Shown here piece by piece: positions 25,637 to 33,736 of a stretch of DNA of 64,000 nt. The stretch spans positions 5,240,501 to 5,304,500 of the forward strand of contig NZ_CP120849.1 in assembly GCF_029581355.1 (NCBI RefSeq). Direction: 5' to 3'. The translations under genes were made by a program, and so were the position numbers. Position 1 is the first letter of the stretch, and each line of letters starts with the position of its first letter. Under the pieces are notes generated by a model. It was given only the letters and a program-made list of their open reading frames with translations. It did not search any database and was not told where the DNA came from. This DNA comes from Parabacteroides chongii. Its GTDB lineage: Bacteria; Bacteroidota; Bacteroidia; Bacteroidales; Tannerellaceae.

Positions 25637-25803
25637 ACAAGTCCATCTATTTGTAATTACAAGTTCCCATTATTATCTACAACATCTACAAGTTCATCCT
25701 GTATATGTTGTAAATAAATGGTTTTAGCAGTGGTGGTAGATGTTTTTTATCTACCACTTCAAGATTGTATCTACCACTATTATGCAGCTTTTGACTTGTA
25801 GAT
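25637..25803. repeat. ATCTAC/GTAGAT and ACAAG/TTGTA word cluster
   Basis: ATCTAC occurs at 25675, 25684, 25749 and 25769, and its complement GTAGAT at 25736 and 25798. ACAAG occurs at 25637, 25659 and 25688. GTGGTAGAT (25733-25741) and ATCTACCAC (25749-25757) form a perfect 9-bp hairpin. Confidence 0.65.
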
Positions 25804-25853
25804 TGCTATTATTCCTTCCCTACTTATCATTCTTCGCCCGCTATGGTTCTTTA

Positions 25854-25938
25854 GTTTTAGTGCCTGAAAAACTTTTGTTTTCCAAGCACTAAACAAGAGT
25901 TTCCTCGGCAAGAAACTTTTGTTTATTCGAGGAGAAAC
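25854..25938. repeat. 22-bp-period AAAC-N4-GTTT array
   Basis: AAAC starts at 25869, 25891, 25913 and 25935, and GTTT at 25877, 25899 and 25921. All steps are exactly 22 bp, with a further GTTT one base off register at 25854. AAACTTTTGTTT appears twice, 44 bp apart. Flanks pair outside the core words: AGTGC with GCACT, and CCTCG with CGAGG. Confidence 0.8.
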
Positions 25939-25944
25939 TGTATA

Positions 25945-27837
25945 CTAGAACGTCACATCGATCCCGCCCATAAACACAGCTTTCGGCATCGGGTAACCTT
26001 CGTTGATGGAATAACGGGTTGCCGTCAGGTTCTCTCCTTTGACAAACAGCTTCAGTCCCTTATTCTGCGAGCCAAAACGGTAAGAAGCACGGGCATTCAG
26101 CACTGTATAGTCCTCTTTTTTATTATCTTCCGGCTTATTTCCTACATTCGTATACAGGTCAAATATGGACTGTACGCTCAGATTAAAGGTAAAGCGTCCG
26201 GGCATATAAGTTGCGCTGGCATAGAATTTATGAGCCGGGGCAGCTACTATATCCTTATTCATATGCAGATAGCTGTAGTTCATATCCAAATTCAGGTTGT
26301 TCAGAATCTGATAACCGGCTTCAAATTCGACCCCTTTATTATAAAAACGTCCGATATTCGACATCTGTCGGTTTACTACAGAGATCATATCTTTTCCTTC
26401 AATATAAAAAGCAGTCAGCTCAGCGTGCAAACGATTATCCAACAGATATTGTCCGACAGATAATTCATAACTCAGCATACTTTCCGGCTTCAGGTCCGGA
26501 TTCGCTTTTGAATAAGGAAGATAAGAGATATACAATTCGCGCAACGTCGGACTTCTGTATCCCTTAGAGAAAGAACCTTTGATCGTATTTCCTTCGAACG
26601 GGCGAAGGGCAAATCCCGCCTGCGGAACCCACTCGCCGCCATACGCGCTGCTATGTTCGTAACGCACACCGGCATTCAGGCTCAGGATATCAAAGAGATC
26701 CTGCTGCATGATCGCATAACCAGCCACCTCGTTTACCGATTTCTTGACGATCTCGCCGATCGGTCCGTTAATCGTATCGTTCCAGGCATGACCTCCCCAG
26801 TTCTTATAATCGATACCGGCAGTAAACGTATTTCCTTCTACCAAACGAAAAGACTGATACAACTGAACACCCGTATTATGGTCGTCAGAATAGAACAGGA
26901 ACGAACGGGGATCGGCATTTACCGCATGTCCGTCATTGATTTTATGATGACCCCAGTTATAAAAAACACGCAGGGCGCCGCTTGTCTTTTCATGGTGATT
27001 CTCCAAAGCGAACGAAGTTGTACCACGAAGAATATGCATGTCATGATCCAGCAATGGGCTGGTGATTGTTCCCGGATCTTCGGTATTATATTTTGCCAGG
27101 CTTAAATTGCCGGTTACCTTATATTCATTGTTGATCCGGTATCCGAGGTTAGCAAAGCCGTTAGTGATATCAAATTTGGAATCCGGCCTGTGACCATCCG
27201 AACGATCATGGTTCACCGATATGAAACTGCTGAAATTTCCTATATTATAGCCGTTATTAATCATATACTTCTGTGTGTTATAAGAACCGAACATCACACG
27301 AGCCTGTGTACGACGCCCCTGTTGCTTGTGCTGGCGGGTAATAATATTGACCACGCCGCCCATCGCATTCGATCCATACAATAACGAACCCGGTCCGCGG
27401 ATCACCTCTACCCTTTCAATATCAGATGCGACATACGTATCCGGCAAGGAATGCCCGAAAACACCTGCCCATTGTGGCTGGCCGTCAAACAACATAAGAA
27501 CTTTATTTCCTTGTCCCACCCCACGGATGTTCACAGTCCCTGCCGATCCCGAGGAAACGCCAAAGCCGGTCACGCCTTTTTCCGTCACAAACAACCCGGG
27601 AACGCGCTCCGACAACACCGGCAGCAAAGCCGACTCGCTACTCGCTTCTATCTGATCCCTGTCTATCACCGAGACAGTAAGGGGAACACTGTTACGGTTC
27701 ACCTGTATCTTATTCGCGGAAACGACGACCCCCTGCAGATTGATCAGACTGTCTATTTCCATTGGTTCGACAGGTTCAGTTGCATAAGCTGCCGCTCCTG
27801 CCAATAATCCCGAAATAAGTAAAAATCCTTTCTTCAT
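25945..27837 (-). CDS. TonB-dependent outer-membrane receptor
   Basis: A 630-residue BtuB/FepA-like receptor. A signal peptide (LLISGLLAGAAAYA) precedes the plug domain, which carries GVVVSANKIQ, VNIRGVGQGNKVLMLFDG and IERVEVIRGPGSLLYGSNAM. A 22-strand beta-barrel follows and ends in aromatic ...GGIDVTF. It lacks the carboxypeptidase-like N-terminal domain of SusC, so it fits metal-chelate or siderophore uptake. The NikR-like regulator gene lies 84 bp upstream on the same strand, and a palindrome in that gap suggests control by it. The transported ligand is unknown; nickel is one option. Confidence 0.88.
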   Translation of the reverse strand: MKKGFLLISGLLAGAAAYATEPVEPMEIDSLINLQGVVVSANKIQVNRNSVPLTVSVIDRDQIEASSESALLPVLSERVPGLFVTEKGVTGFGVSSGSAGTVNIRGVGQGNKVLMLFDGQPQWAGVFGHSLPDTYVASDIERVEVIRGPGSLLYGSNAMGGVVNIITRQHKQQGRRTQARVMFGSYNTQKYMINNGYNIGNFSSFISVNHDRSDGHRPDSKFDITNGFANLGYRINNEYKVTGNLSLAKYNTEDPGTITSPLLDHDMHILRGTTSFALENHHEKTSGALRVFYNWGHHKINDGHAVNADPRSFLFYSDDHNTGVQLYQSFRLVEGNTFTAGIDYKNWGGHAWNDTINGPIGEIVKKSVNEVAGYAIMQQDLFDILSLNAGVRYEHSSAYGGEWVPQAGFALRPFEGNTIKGSFSKGYRSPTLRELYISYLPYSKANPDLKPESMLSYELSVGQYLLDNRLHAELTAFYIEGKDMISVVNRQMSNIGRFYNKGVEFEAGYQILNNLNLDMNYSYLHMNKDIVAAPAHKFYASATYMPGRFTFNLSVQSIFDLYTNVGNKPEDNKKEDYTVLNARASYRFGSQNKGLKLFVKGENLTATRYSINEGYPMPKAVFMGGIDVTF

Positions 27838-27871
27838 AATTTATTCTTGTATAACATTAATCGTCAACTAC

Positions 27872-27901
27872 GGTAACACAAAACAATAAAAACGTGTTAC
27901 C
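27872..27901. promoter_or_regulatory. candidate operator upstream of the TonB receptor
   Basis: GGTAACAC (27872-27879), a 14-bp spacer and GTGTTACC (27894-27901) make a perfect interrupted palindrome in the 84-bp gap between the NikR-like gene and the receptor gene. NikR proteins bind interrupted palindromes with spacers of this order. The assignment is inference. Confidence 0.5.
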
Positions 27902-27921
27902 ATTCAGGCAAAAAAATATAT

Positions 27922-28323
27922 TCAATCCGCCCGGCTCATCACCAACTTTCCATGCTTAATACCCTTGATAGCAGTCAGTTTATCTGACAATTCAGTCAAT
28001 CGGTGGGCTGTCCCCATCACTGTAACGATGTGCAGACAAAAGTGCTGATTGACATAATACTGGGAAGAGGAAAGGATCACGTTCTGATAATCCTGCTCGA
28101 TACCGGCAATCTTTGCAGAAATAGCCTTTTTCTTCTGGTCGTACATAATGATAATAGTACCTGCCACGATGTGATTGCATTGCCATTTCTTCTCTGCCAC
28201 GTTCTTTTCTATCAGAAAGCGGATGGCCTGTGAGCGGTTGGCAAAGCCATTCTCGTCCACATACTGATCCAATGATTCTAACAGGTTGTCTTCCAAAGAG
28301 ACACCAAAACGTTTTATCGACAT
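27922..28323 (-). CDS. nikR: NikR-like ribbon-helix-helix/ACT regulator with altered metal site
   Basis: A 133-residue regulator. The ribbon-helix-helix DNA-binding part is KRFGVSLEDNLLESLDQYV followed by ANRSQAIRFLI, and an ACT-like ligand domain fills the rest, ending KGIKHGKLVM like NikR. From memory, the metal-site region aligns gap-free with E. coli NikR over 41 positions. At the Ni ligands His76, His87 and His89 it has Gln, Gln and Tyr; only Cys95 is retained (QHFCLHIV). Nickel sensing of the classical kind is therefore doubtful. Starts at 28323 (MSIKRF) or 28335 are both possible. It precedes the TonB receptor gene. Confidence 0.85.
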   Translation of the reverse strand: MSIKRFGVSLEDNLLESLDQYVDENGFANRSQAIRFLIEKNVAEKKWQCNHIVAGTIIIMYDQKKKAISAKIAGIEQDYQNVILSSSQYYVNQHFCLHIVTVMGTAHRLTELSDKLTAIKGIKHGKLVMSRAD

Positions 28324-28346
28324 ATAGTGCTTCATTTATTTTGAGC

Positions 28347-28437
28347 GGTAAATATACAATTTTATTACCGGTACAAAGGTAATTTGTCTAAAAAGAAATA
28401 ATGTAATATAAATTACAGATATTATTACCTATATTAC
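28347..28437. promoter_or_regulatory. cluster of GGTAAT-like half-sites upstream of the NikR-like gene
   Basis: GGTAAA (28347), ATTACC (28364), GGTAAT (28378), GTAATA (28403), TATTAC (28423) and TATTAC (28432) crowd the promoter region. They resemble the GGTAACAC half-site ahead of the receptor gene, so autoregulation is plausible. The exact pairing of half-sites is ambiguous. Confidence 0.4.
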
Positions 28438-28446
28438 TGATTACAC

Positions 28447-28480
28447 AAAAAACGGGAGCCACATCCCTGCAACTCCCGTT
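28447..28480 (-). terminator. terminator of the SusC/SusD operon
   Basis: AACGGGAG (28451-28458) pairs with CTCCCGTT (28473-28480). On the minus strand it is followed by TTTTTT. Confidence 0.8.
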
Positions 28481-28549
28481 TCCATCACCTAATACTCAAA
28501 ACCTTAATCTAATAACTCTGTGTTATCAATCTAAATAACGTCGTATCCC

Positions 28550-30169
28550 TTAGAAGTTCCTTCCGGTATCCCACCACAGACGGGTTCCGCAATTGTCTGC
28601 ACCACCCAAAGCCGTTACCAAAGCTGAATATTGCTCAGGATTAGCTGTTTTGATGCCGACAAAGAAATTCAATCTACGCGGTCCCAGGTTCGAATCGATC
28701 GTGCCCTGGCTGTCGTTCACCAAAACCGGGAACAACTTAGGATAACCGGTACGTCTTTGTTCTGTCCATGCTTCGCAGCCTTCCGGATAACAGGCAATCC
28801 ATTTCTGAGTAATAATTTTTTCCAACTTTTCTTCATTGGTTGCTGCGTTATCCCATGCCGGCGTTACTTTGCCTACAGCTTTTGCATTGAAGGAAGCATC
28901 GAAAGCATCCAGATAATCTTTCGGAGTCTTCGTACTTTCCAGGTATGCAGCTACATCTTTAGCACCCCACTGGGCAAAAGAGGCTTTGACACCATTTTCA
29001 TAACAAGAACCCGGATCTTCGGAAGACCAGCCTCTCAAGGCAGCTTCCGCACGCAGGAACCATACTTCGGCAGCCGTCATCAAGACAGCATTGGATGTCT
29101 GCGCAATCGTACTTTTCGAATGTTTGCTGTAATTTTTATGGTTGAATCCTGTTCCCTGACGGATACCTTTGTAAGTACCCTTTACCGGAATGATCTCAGT
29201 ACCTTCGCCGCCGGCAGCCTTATCAAAATACTTCGACAAACGGGGATCGTCATACCCCCCCATATAAGACTCCATATTTGCATTCAGGAAAACTTCTCCC
29301 CATCCCTTATTGATCTCACCAAACGGGTTATTATAACCGGTACCATCCGTAGATACAGCAACGATATCGTTATCTTCTTCCAATAAACCTCCTGCATCCG
29401 TCAAGGCTTTTTTCGCTTCTGCTGCAGCCAGTACGGGATCGGCCATAGCGATACGGACAGCCAGGCGGAGGCGTAACGAGTTACCGAATCTGATCCATTC
29501 GGCATAGGTCCGTTTGCCCTGCGGCATCAGGATATCGAACTTCGCGAAGTTCTCCACGTCCGGATTCGCTTCCATATAGGCACGGATCAAACCGATTCCC
29601 GTATCGAGGTCTTCAAAGAAAGCCTTATAGGCAACCGGCTGTGTATCCGGCATGGAACCGGTTTTCGAACCGAACTGCGTATAAACAACAGGACCGTATA
29701 AATCGGATACGCGATGTATCAATTCCACTTTCAATATTTTGGTAATCCCATAGAATGAAGGATAATCCTTTTCCGTCAGATCTTCGGATTTCTGAATCTC
29801 CGTCATGATATATCCGTAGGTATTCTCCCAAAACGATCCGTTCCATCCGTCCTGCATGTTATAGGTCGTGTTCGCACGCCCTTCGTTGAACGGGTTGAAA
29901 TCGTGTACATAACCTGAAAACATATCGGCGCTCAGATTCTGCATGACCTGGAACGGCCAGTTTTTACCGCCACCCCAATCGTAGTTGAAGTAAATACCCT
30001 GCTGAACGACTCCCAGAGGAATACCGTATTTATTAAATTCCTGCTCCTTCGACTTATCCGGGAAACCAGCCTCGTTCGTATTAAAAGATTCAAAATCATC
30101 CGTACAAGCTGAAAAACCTATCAATCCGCCCAAAAAGATTGCGGCTATATATTTATAATTCTTTTTCAT
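28550..30169 (-). CDS. SusD/RagB-like nutrient-binding outer-membrane lipoprotein
   Basis: A 539-residue lipoprotein. The signal peptide ends at a lipobox (GLIGFSACTDDF). The body has the tetratricopeptide-like helices and loop regions of the SusD-like_2 group, for example KVELIHRVSDLYGPVVYTQF and GKRTYAEWIRFGNSLRLRLA. It caps the adjacent SusC channel and delivers ligand to it. It lies 15 bp downstream of susC. No glycoside hydrolase or peptidase genes are adjacent, so the nutrient cannot be named. Confidence 0.9.
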   Translation of the reverse strand: MKKNYKYIAAIFLGGLIGFSACTDDFESFNTNEAGFPDKSKEQEFNKYGIPLGVVQQGIYFNYDWGGGKNWPFQVMQNLSADMFSGYVHDFNPFNEGRANTTYNMQDGWNGSFWENTYGYIMTEIQKSEDLTEKDYPSFYGITKILKVELIHRVSDLYGPVVYTQFGSKTGSMPDTQPVAYKAFFEDLDTGIGLIRAYMEANPDVENFAKFDILMPQGKRTYAEWIRFGNSLRLRLAVRIAMADPVLAAAEAKKALTDAGGLLEEDNDIVAVSTDGTGYNNPFGEINKGWGEVFLNANMESYMGGYDDPRLSKYFDKAAGGEGTEIIPVKGTYKGIRQGTGFNHKNYSKHSKSTIAQTSNAVLMTAAEVWFLRAEAALRGWSSEDPGSCYENGVKASFAQWGAKDVAAYLESTKTPKDYLDAFDASFNAKAVGKVTPAWDNAATNEEKLEKIITQKWIACYPEGCEAWTEQRRTGYPKLFPVLVNDSQGTIDSNLGPRRLNFFVGIKTANPEQYSALVTALGGADNCGTRLWWDTGRNF

Positions 30170-30184
30170 AATATACTGTCTTTA

Positions 30185-33100
30185 TTAGAATGTAAATTTA
30201 ACATTGAAACCTAAGCTTCTGGTTGTCGGCATACCGAATACATCGATACCCTGGTTGTCGTTGCCTGTCGAAAGGACTGCATCCGGATCGAAAGGAGCCG
30301 ATTTGTGGAAGAAGAATAAGTTACGACCTACAAATGACAACTGTACATCCTGGAAAACCTTTGTTTTCTCCAGCAATCTCCTCGGGAATGTATATCCTAA
30401 AGAAAGTTCGCGCAGGCGGATATTGGTTGCACTATACATATAATATTCCGTACATCCGTTACGGCCACTGACAGCCGTATAGAATTTTGACGGGTTGACA
30501 TGCGTACCTTCCAGGTCTACGAATCCGGCATTACGGGCTTCGGCTGATTCAATGCTCACACCTTTCTGGTCCATATCGGCCTGTGTCTGTGACAATACAT
30601 CGCCACCAAAACGGCCATCGATCAAGAAGTAAAGGCTGAATCCTTTATAAGTCAGCGTATTGCCCCAACCCAACATAAAATCAGGATTGCTGTTACCTAC
30701 TTTGACCGTATTACCTGAACCGACTACGTTAGGGATCAGATCACCGTCTTCATCTTTTGTAAAAGCGATCTCTCCGGTCTTATCGTCGCGTTCGAACGCC
30801 TTACCATAGATATCACCCAGTGCACCACCTTCAACAAGGCGCATAGAGTAAGAAGAAGAGAAACCTTCGTCACCATAAACAAATGTCTTCAGGTCAGGAT
30901 GAAGTTCAATCACCTTGTTCTTGTTTGTCGAGAAGTTAAAAGAGGTCTTCCAACGGAAATCTTCCGTCATCACCGGAGTGACCCCCAAGCTGATTTCAAC
31001 ACCCTGGTTCTGGATGTTACCGGCATTTACATAGTAATATTTATAAGCTGCACCGGCAGAAGAAGGCAACGTAAACAACTGGTTCTTCGTGTTTGTCTTA
31101 TAGTAAGTAAAATCGAAGTCCAGACGATAGTCGAAGAATTTCCATTCCGTACCCACTTCCCATGAAGTACTCATTTCAGGTTTCAGTTCGTCGAACGGAG
31201 CCTTTGAATTGGTCTGGATAGCTCCGCCAGCCACGATCAGGTCGTTGCTTCCCGCAATCGGGTTACTGATGAAAAGAGGCAGGTCATTACCTACTTTACT
31301 CCATGAACCTCTTACCTTACCGAAGTTGATCCATTCCGGCATCGTCAGCGAATTATTGATGATCCATGACAAACCTACCGACGGATAGAAGAAACTGCTG
31401 TGTTTCGTATACGCCAGAGTCGACGACCAGTCGTTACGGGCGGTCAGGTCCAAGTACAAGCTTTCTTTCCATCCCAGCTGGGCAGTTGCAAAGAGAGACT
31501 GCATCACACGTTTCTGATCGATCTGCTGGTCGATATAAGAAGCTGTTGACATCATGATGTTGGCAACCGAGAACTGGTTCGGATAATATAGGGAAGCTGT
31601 CTTCGAGTCCAGTCTCAACGAGTTGAGAGTCGTACTGTTGATGCTACCACCGATTGCGCCCGTCAAAGCGAAATCGCCCCATTTCTTATTGAACATAGCC
31701 ATAAAATCACCGTAATACAATGTCTCTGTATGATTCAGGTCGATATAACGACCGTTTGAACCAGCGATAGCCGGTGCGGTTGAAGCATACATCTTTTGAT
31801 TATATGTATCGTGTGTATAATCGACTGTTCCACGAGCTTGCAGGCTCAGCCAATCCGTAATCTTCAGGCTGGCAGTCAAAGAAGCGATGGCACGTGTACG
31901 CTTGTCGTTACTCTTGATACGGTTCGTGATCCAGTACGGGTTCTGTTCCATATCGCGTTCGGCATCCGTATACCAGTTTTGTTCCATCAGGTTGCGGGTA
32001 TCATTAAATGTTTCAAAGTTCGTGCGATATTCACCGATATTCTCACCACGCGGGAAACGGTAAAGACCAACCAACGGGTTCATATAATAACCACCGGAAG
32101 CCGGACGGTTCTTGATACTCTGCGACATCAGGTTCACGTTTGCATCCAGTTTCAGGTAATCATCGAAGAAACTGGCGGTTTCGCGGAAGTTCAGGTTATG
32201 CTTCTGCATCTTGTTATGCTCCACGATTCCCTTGGCACTGGTGTTGGCATAGGAGAAGTAAGTCTGCATCTTTTCGTTACCGGTTGTCAAAGACAGGGAG
32301 TTGATAGCGGTTACGCCGTTCTGGAAGAAATCGCCTGCATTATCATAAGCAGTCAGATTACCTTTCTGTCCCCAGCTGGTCTTCGTTTCCTTATCCATAC
32401 CATATTCGTTCTGAAATTCCGGCAAACTCATTGCATGATCGACTGTCAGGTTGGAAGAGAAAGTTACTTTCTGCACACCAGCCTTTCCTTTCTTCGTTGT
32501 GATCAGGATAACACCGTTGGCTGCTTGCGAACCATACAATGCAGCAGCCGAAGCACCTTTCAGGATACTCATACTTTCGATGTCGTCCGGATTCAGGTTG
32601 GAAATACCATCGCCACCGTCACGGTTACCGGCATCCGCCGTACCACCGATCGCACTGACAGCCTGTTCATTGCTGCTGTTCAGCATCGGCACACCGTCGA
32701 TTACATATAATGGCTGGTTATTACCGCTTACCGAGCGGTTACCACGGATAGAAACCTTGGCAGATCCACCTAAACCGGAAGAACTCTTACTGATCTGTAC
32801 ACCGGCAGTCTTACCAGCCAAGGCATTGATCATGTTCGGGTCCTTGGCACGAGTCAGCTCGTCGCCGCCGACCTGCTGGGTCGAATAAGTCAGGGAGGAT
32901 TCTTTTTTCTTGATACCCAAAGCGGTTACCACCACTTCTTCGATATTTTGGGAATCTTCTTCCAACAACACTTTTAAAGATGATTGTCCTGCATATTTGA
33001 TTTCCTGTGGGTTATATCCGATATAAGATATAACGATGATGGAATTATCGGGCACGGTCAATGTGAAATTACCGTCGACATCGGTTATCGTACCGTTCGT

Positions 33101-33571
33101 TGTCCCTTTCTGCAACACGTTCGCACCGATGATCGGTTCGCCGGATTTATCCGTAACAACTCCTTTGACAGTCTTGGCTGCCTGCTGCATAATCACCTCT
33201 TTTTTATTGAGGATAATTTTGGTGTTTACTACCGTGTAGGCGACATCGGATTCACCGAACAATTTGTTCAGCACATCGAAAATGTTCTTTTCGTCCACTT
33301 TCACCGACACTTTACGGCTGGTGTTCACGATACTGGCATCATAGATGAAAGAGAAGTCCGTTTGGTTCTCAACGGCTTCCAGCACGTTGGCTATCGTACT
33401 GTTCGACATATCCAGCGAGAGCGTAGCATTCTGTGCATACGTATTACCCGCTACTGCGATACCAAGACTAAGGAAAAAGAATACAACGCTCAATCTCATA
33501 ACTAATGGTATTTTTCGGAAAAGATGAAAACTTTTCTTCCCGATAATTTCTAAGGTTACAATTTTATTCAT
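30185..33571 (-). CDS. SusC/RagA TonB-linked outer-membrane protein with STN domain
   Basis: An 1128-residue receptor. After a long cationic N terminus and signal sequence (VFFFLSLGIAVAGNTYAQ), a secretin/TonB N-terminal (STN) signalling domain spans about residues 50-125. A carboxypeptidase-regulatory-like domain follows (VKGVVTDKSGEPIIGANVLQ), then the TonB box and plug (IEEVVVTALGIKKK, LYVIDGVPM, SILKGASAAALYGSQAANGV), then the barrel ending SLGFNVKFTF. The STN domain implies signalling through the FecR protein encoded 165 bp upstream. It pairs with SusD downstream. Confidence 0.93.
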   Translation of the reverse strand: MNKIVTLEIIGKKSFHLFRKIPLVMRLSVVFFFLSLGIAVAGNTYAQNATLSLDMSNSTIANVLEAVENQTDFSFIYDASIVNTSRKVSVKVDEKNIFDVLNKLFGESDVAYTVVNTKIILNKKEVIMQQAAKTVKGVVTDKSGEPIIGANVLQKGTTNGTITDVDGNFTLTVPDNSIIVISYIGYNPQEIKYAGQSSLKVLLEEDSQNIEEVVVTALGIKKKESSLTYSTQQVGGDELTRAKDPNMINALAGKTAGVQISKSSSGLGGSAKVSIRGNRSVSGNNQPLYVIDGVPMLNSSNEQAVSAIGGTADAGNRDGGDGISNLNPDDIESMSILKGASAAALYGSQAANGVILITTKKGKAGVQKVTFSSNLTVDHAMSLPEFQNEYGMDKETKTSWGQKGNLTAYDNAGDFFQNGVTAINSLSLTTGNEKMQTYFSYANTSAKGIVEHNKMQKHNLNFRETASFFDDYLKLDANVNLMSQSIKNRPASGGYYMNPLVGLYRFPRGENIGEYRTNFETFNDTRNLMEQNWYTDAERDMEQNPYWITNRIKSNDKRTRAIASLTASLKITDWLSLQARGTVDYTHDTYNQKMYASTAPAIAGSNGRYIDLNHTETLYYGDFMAMFNKKWGDFALTGAIGGSINSTTLNSLRLDSKTASLYYPNQFSVANIMMSTASYIDQQIDQKRVMQSLFATAQLGWKESLYLDLTARNDWSSTLAYTKHSSFFYPSVGLSWIINNSLTMPEWINFGKVRGSWSKVGNDLPLFISNPIAGSNDLIVAGGAIQTNSKAPFDELKPEMSTSWEVGTEWKFFDYRLDFDFTYYKTNTKNQLFTLPSSAGAAYKYYYVNAGNIQNQGVEISLGVTPVMTEDFRWKTSFNFSTNKNKVIELHPDLKTFVYGDEGFSSSYSMRLVEGGALGDIYGKAFERDDKTGEIAFTKDEDGDLIPNVVGSGNTVKVGNSNPDFMLGWGNTLTYKGFSLYFLIDGRFGGDVLSQTQADMDQKGVSIESAEARNAGFVDLEGTHVNPSKFYTAVSGRNGCTEYYMYSATNIRLRELSLGYTFPRRLLEKTKVFQDVQLSFVGRNLFFFHKSAPFDPDAVLSTGNDNQGIDVFGMPTTRSLGFNVKFTF

Positions 33572-33610
33572 AATTTTGTGATGCTTATTATTTAATATAA
33601 AGTTAACTAT

Positions 33611-33661
33611 AGCTGCGTCAACAGCTTGGACTTTTACATGCGGGGAGATGCGTCAACATCT
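33611..33661. promoter_or_regulatory. two mini-hairpins with identical CGTCAA loop upstream of susC
   Basis: AGCTG-CGTCAA-CAGCT (33611-33626) and AGATG-CGTCAA-CATCT (33646-33661) share the loop, while one stem base pair differs on both sides (C:G against A:T). On the minus strand each follows an AAAAGTCC run. They lie between fecR and susC. Confidence 0.55.
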
Positions 33662-33736
33662 TTCCGTATGTTTTTTGGACTTTTTTATCTACTTCCACAT
33701 AGGCAATTCTGATTTAAAAAGGTTCTACACTCTATT

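Larger units (their letters stand above)
25625..25944. other. 320-bp convergent gap made mostly of repeats
   Basis: It lies between the antiporter stop and the TonB receptor stop. The left part (25637-25803) carries words ATCTAC/GTAGAT and ACAAG/TTGTA. The right part (25854-25938) carries a 22-bp-period AAAC/GTTT array. No gene is seen. Confidence 0.75.

Noticed and set aside
27838..27921. Cobalamin riboswitch ahead of the BtuB-like receptor
   Set aside because: The gap is only 84 bp and lacks any B12-box-like sequence.
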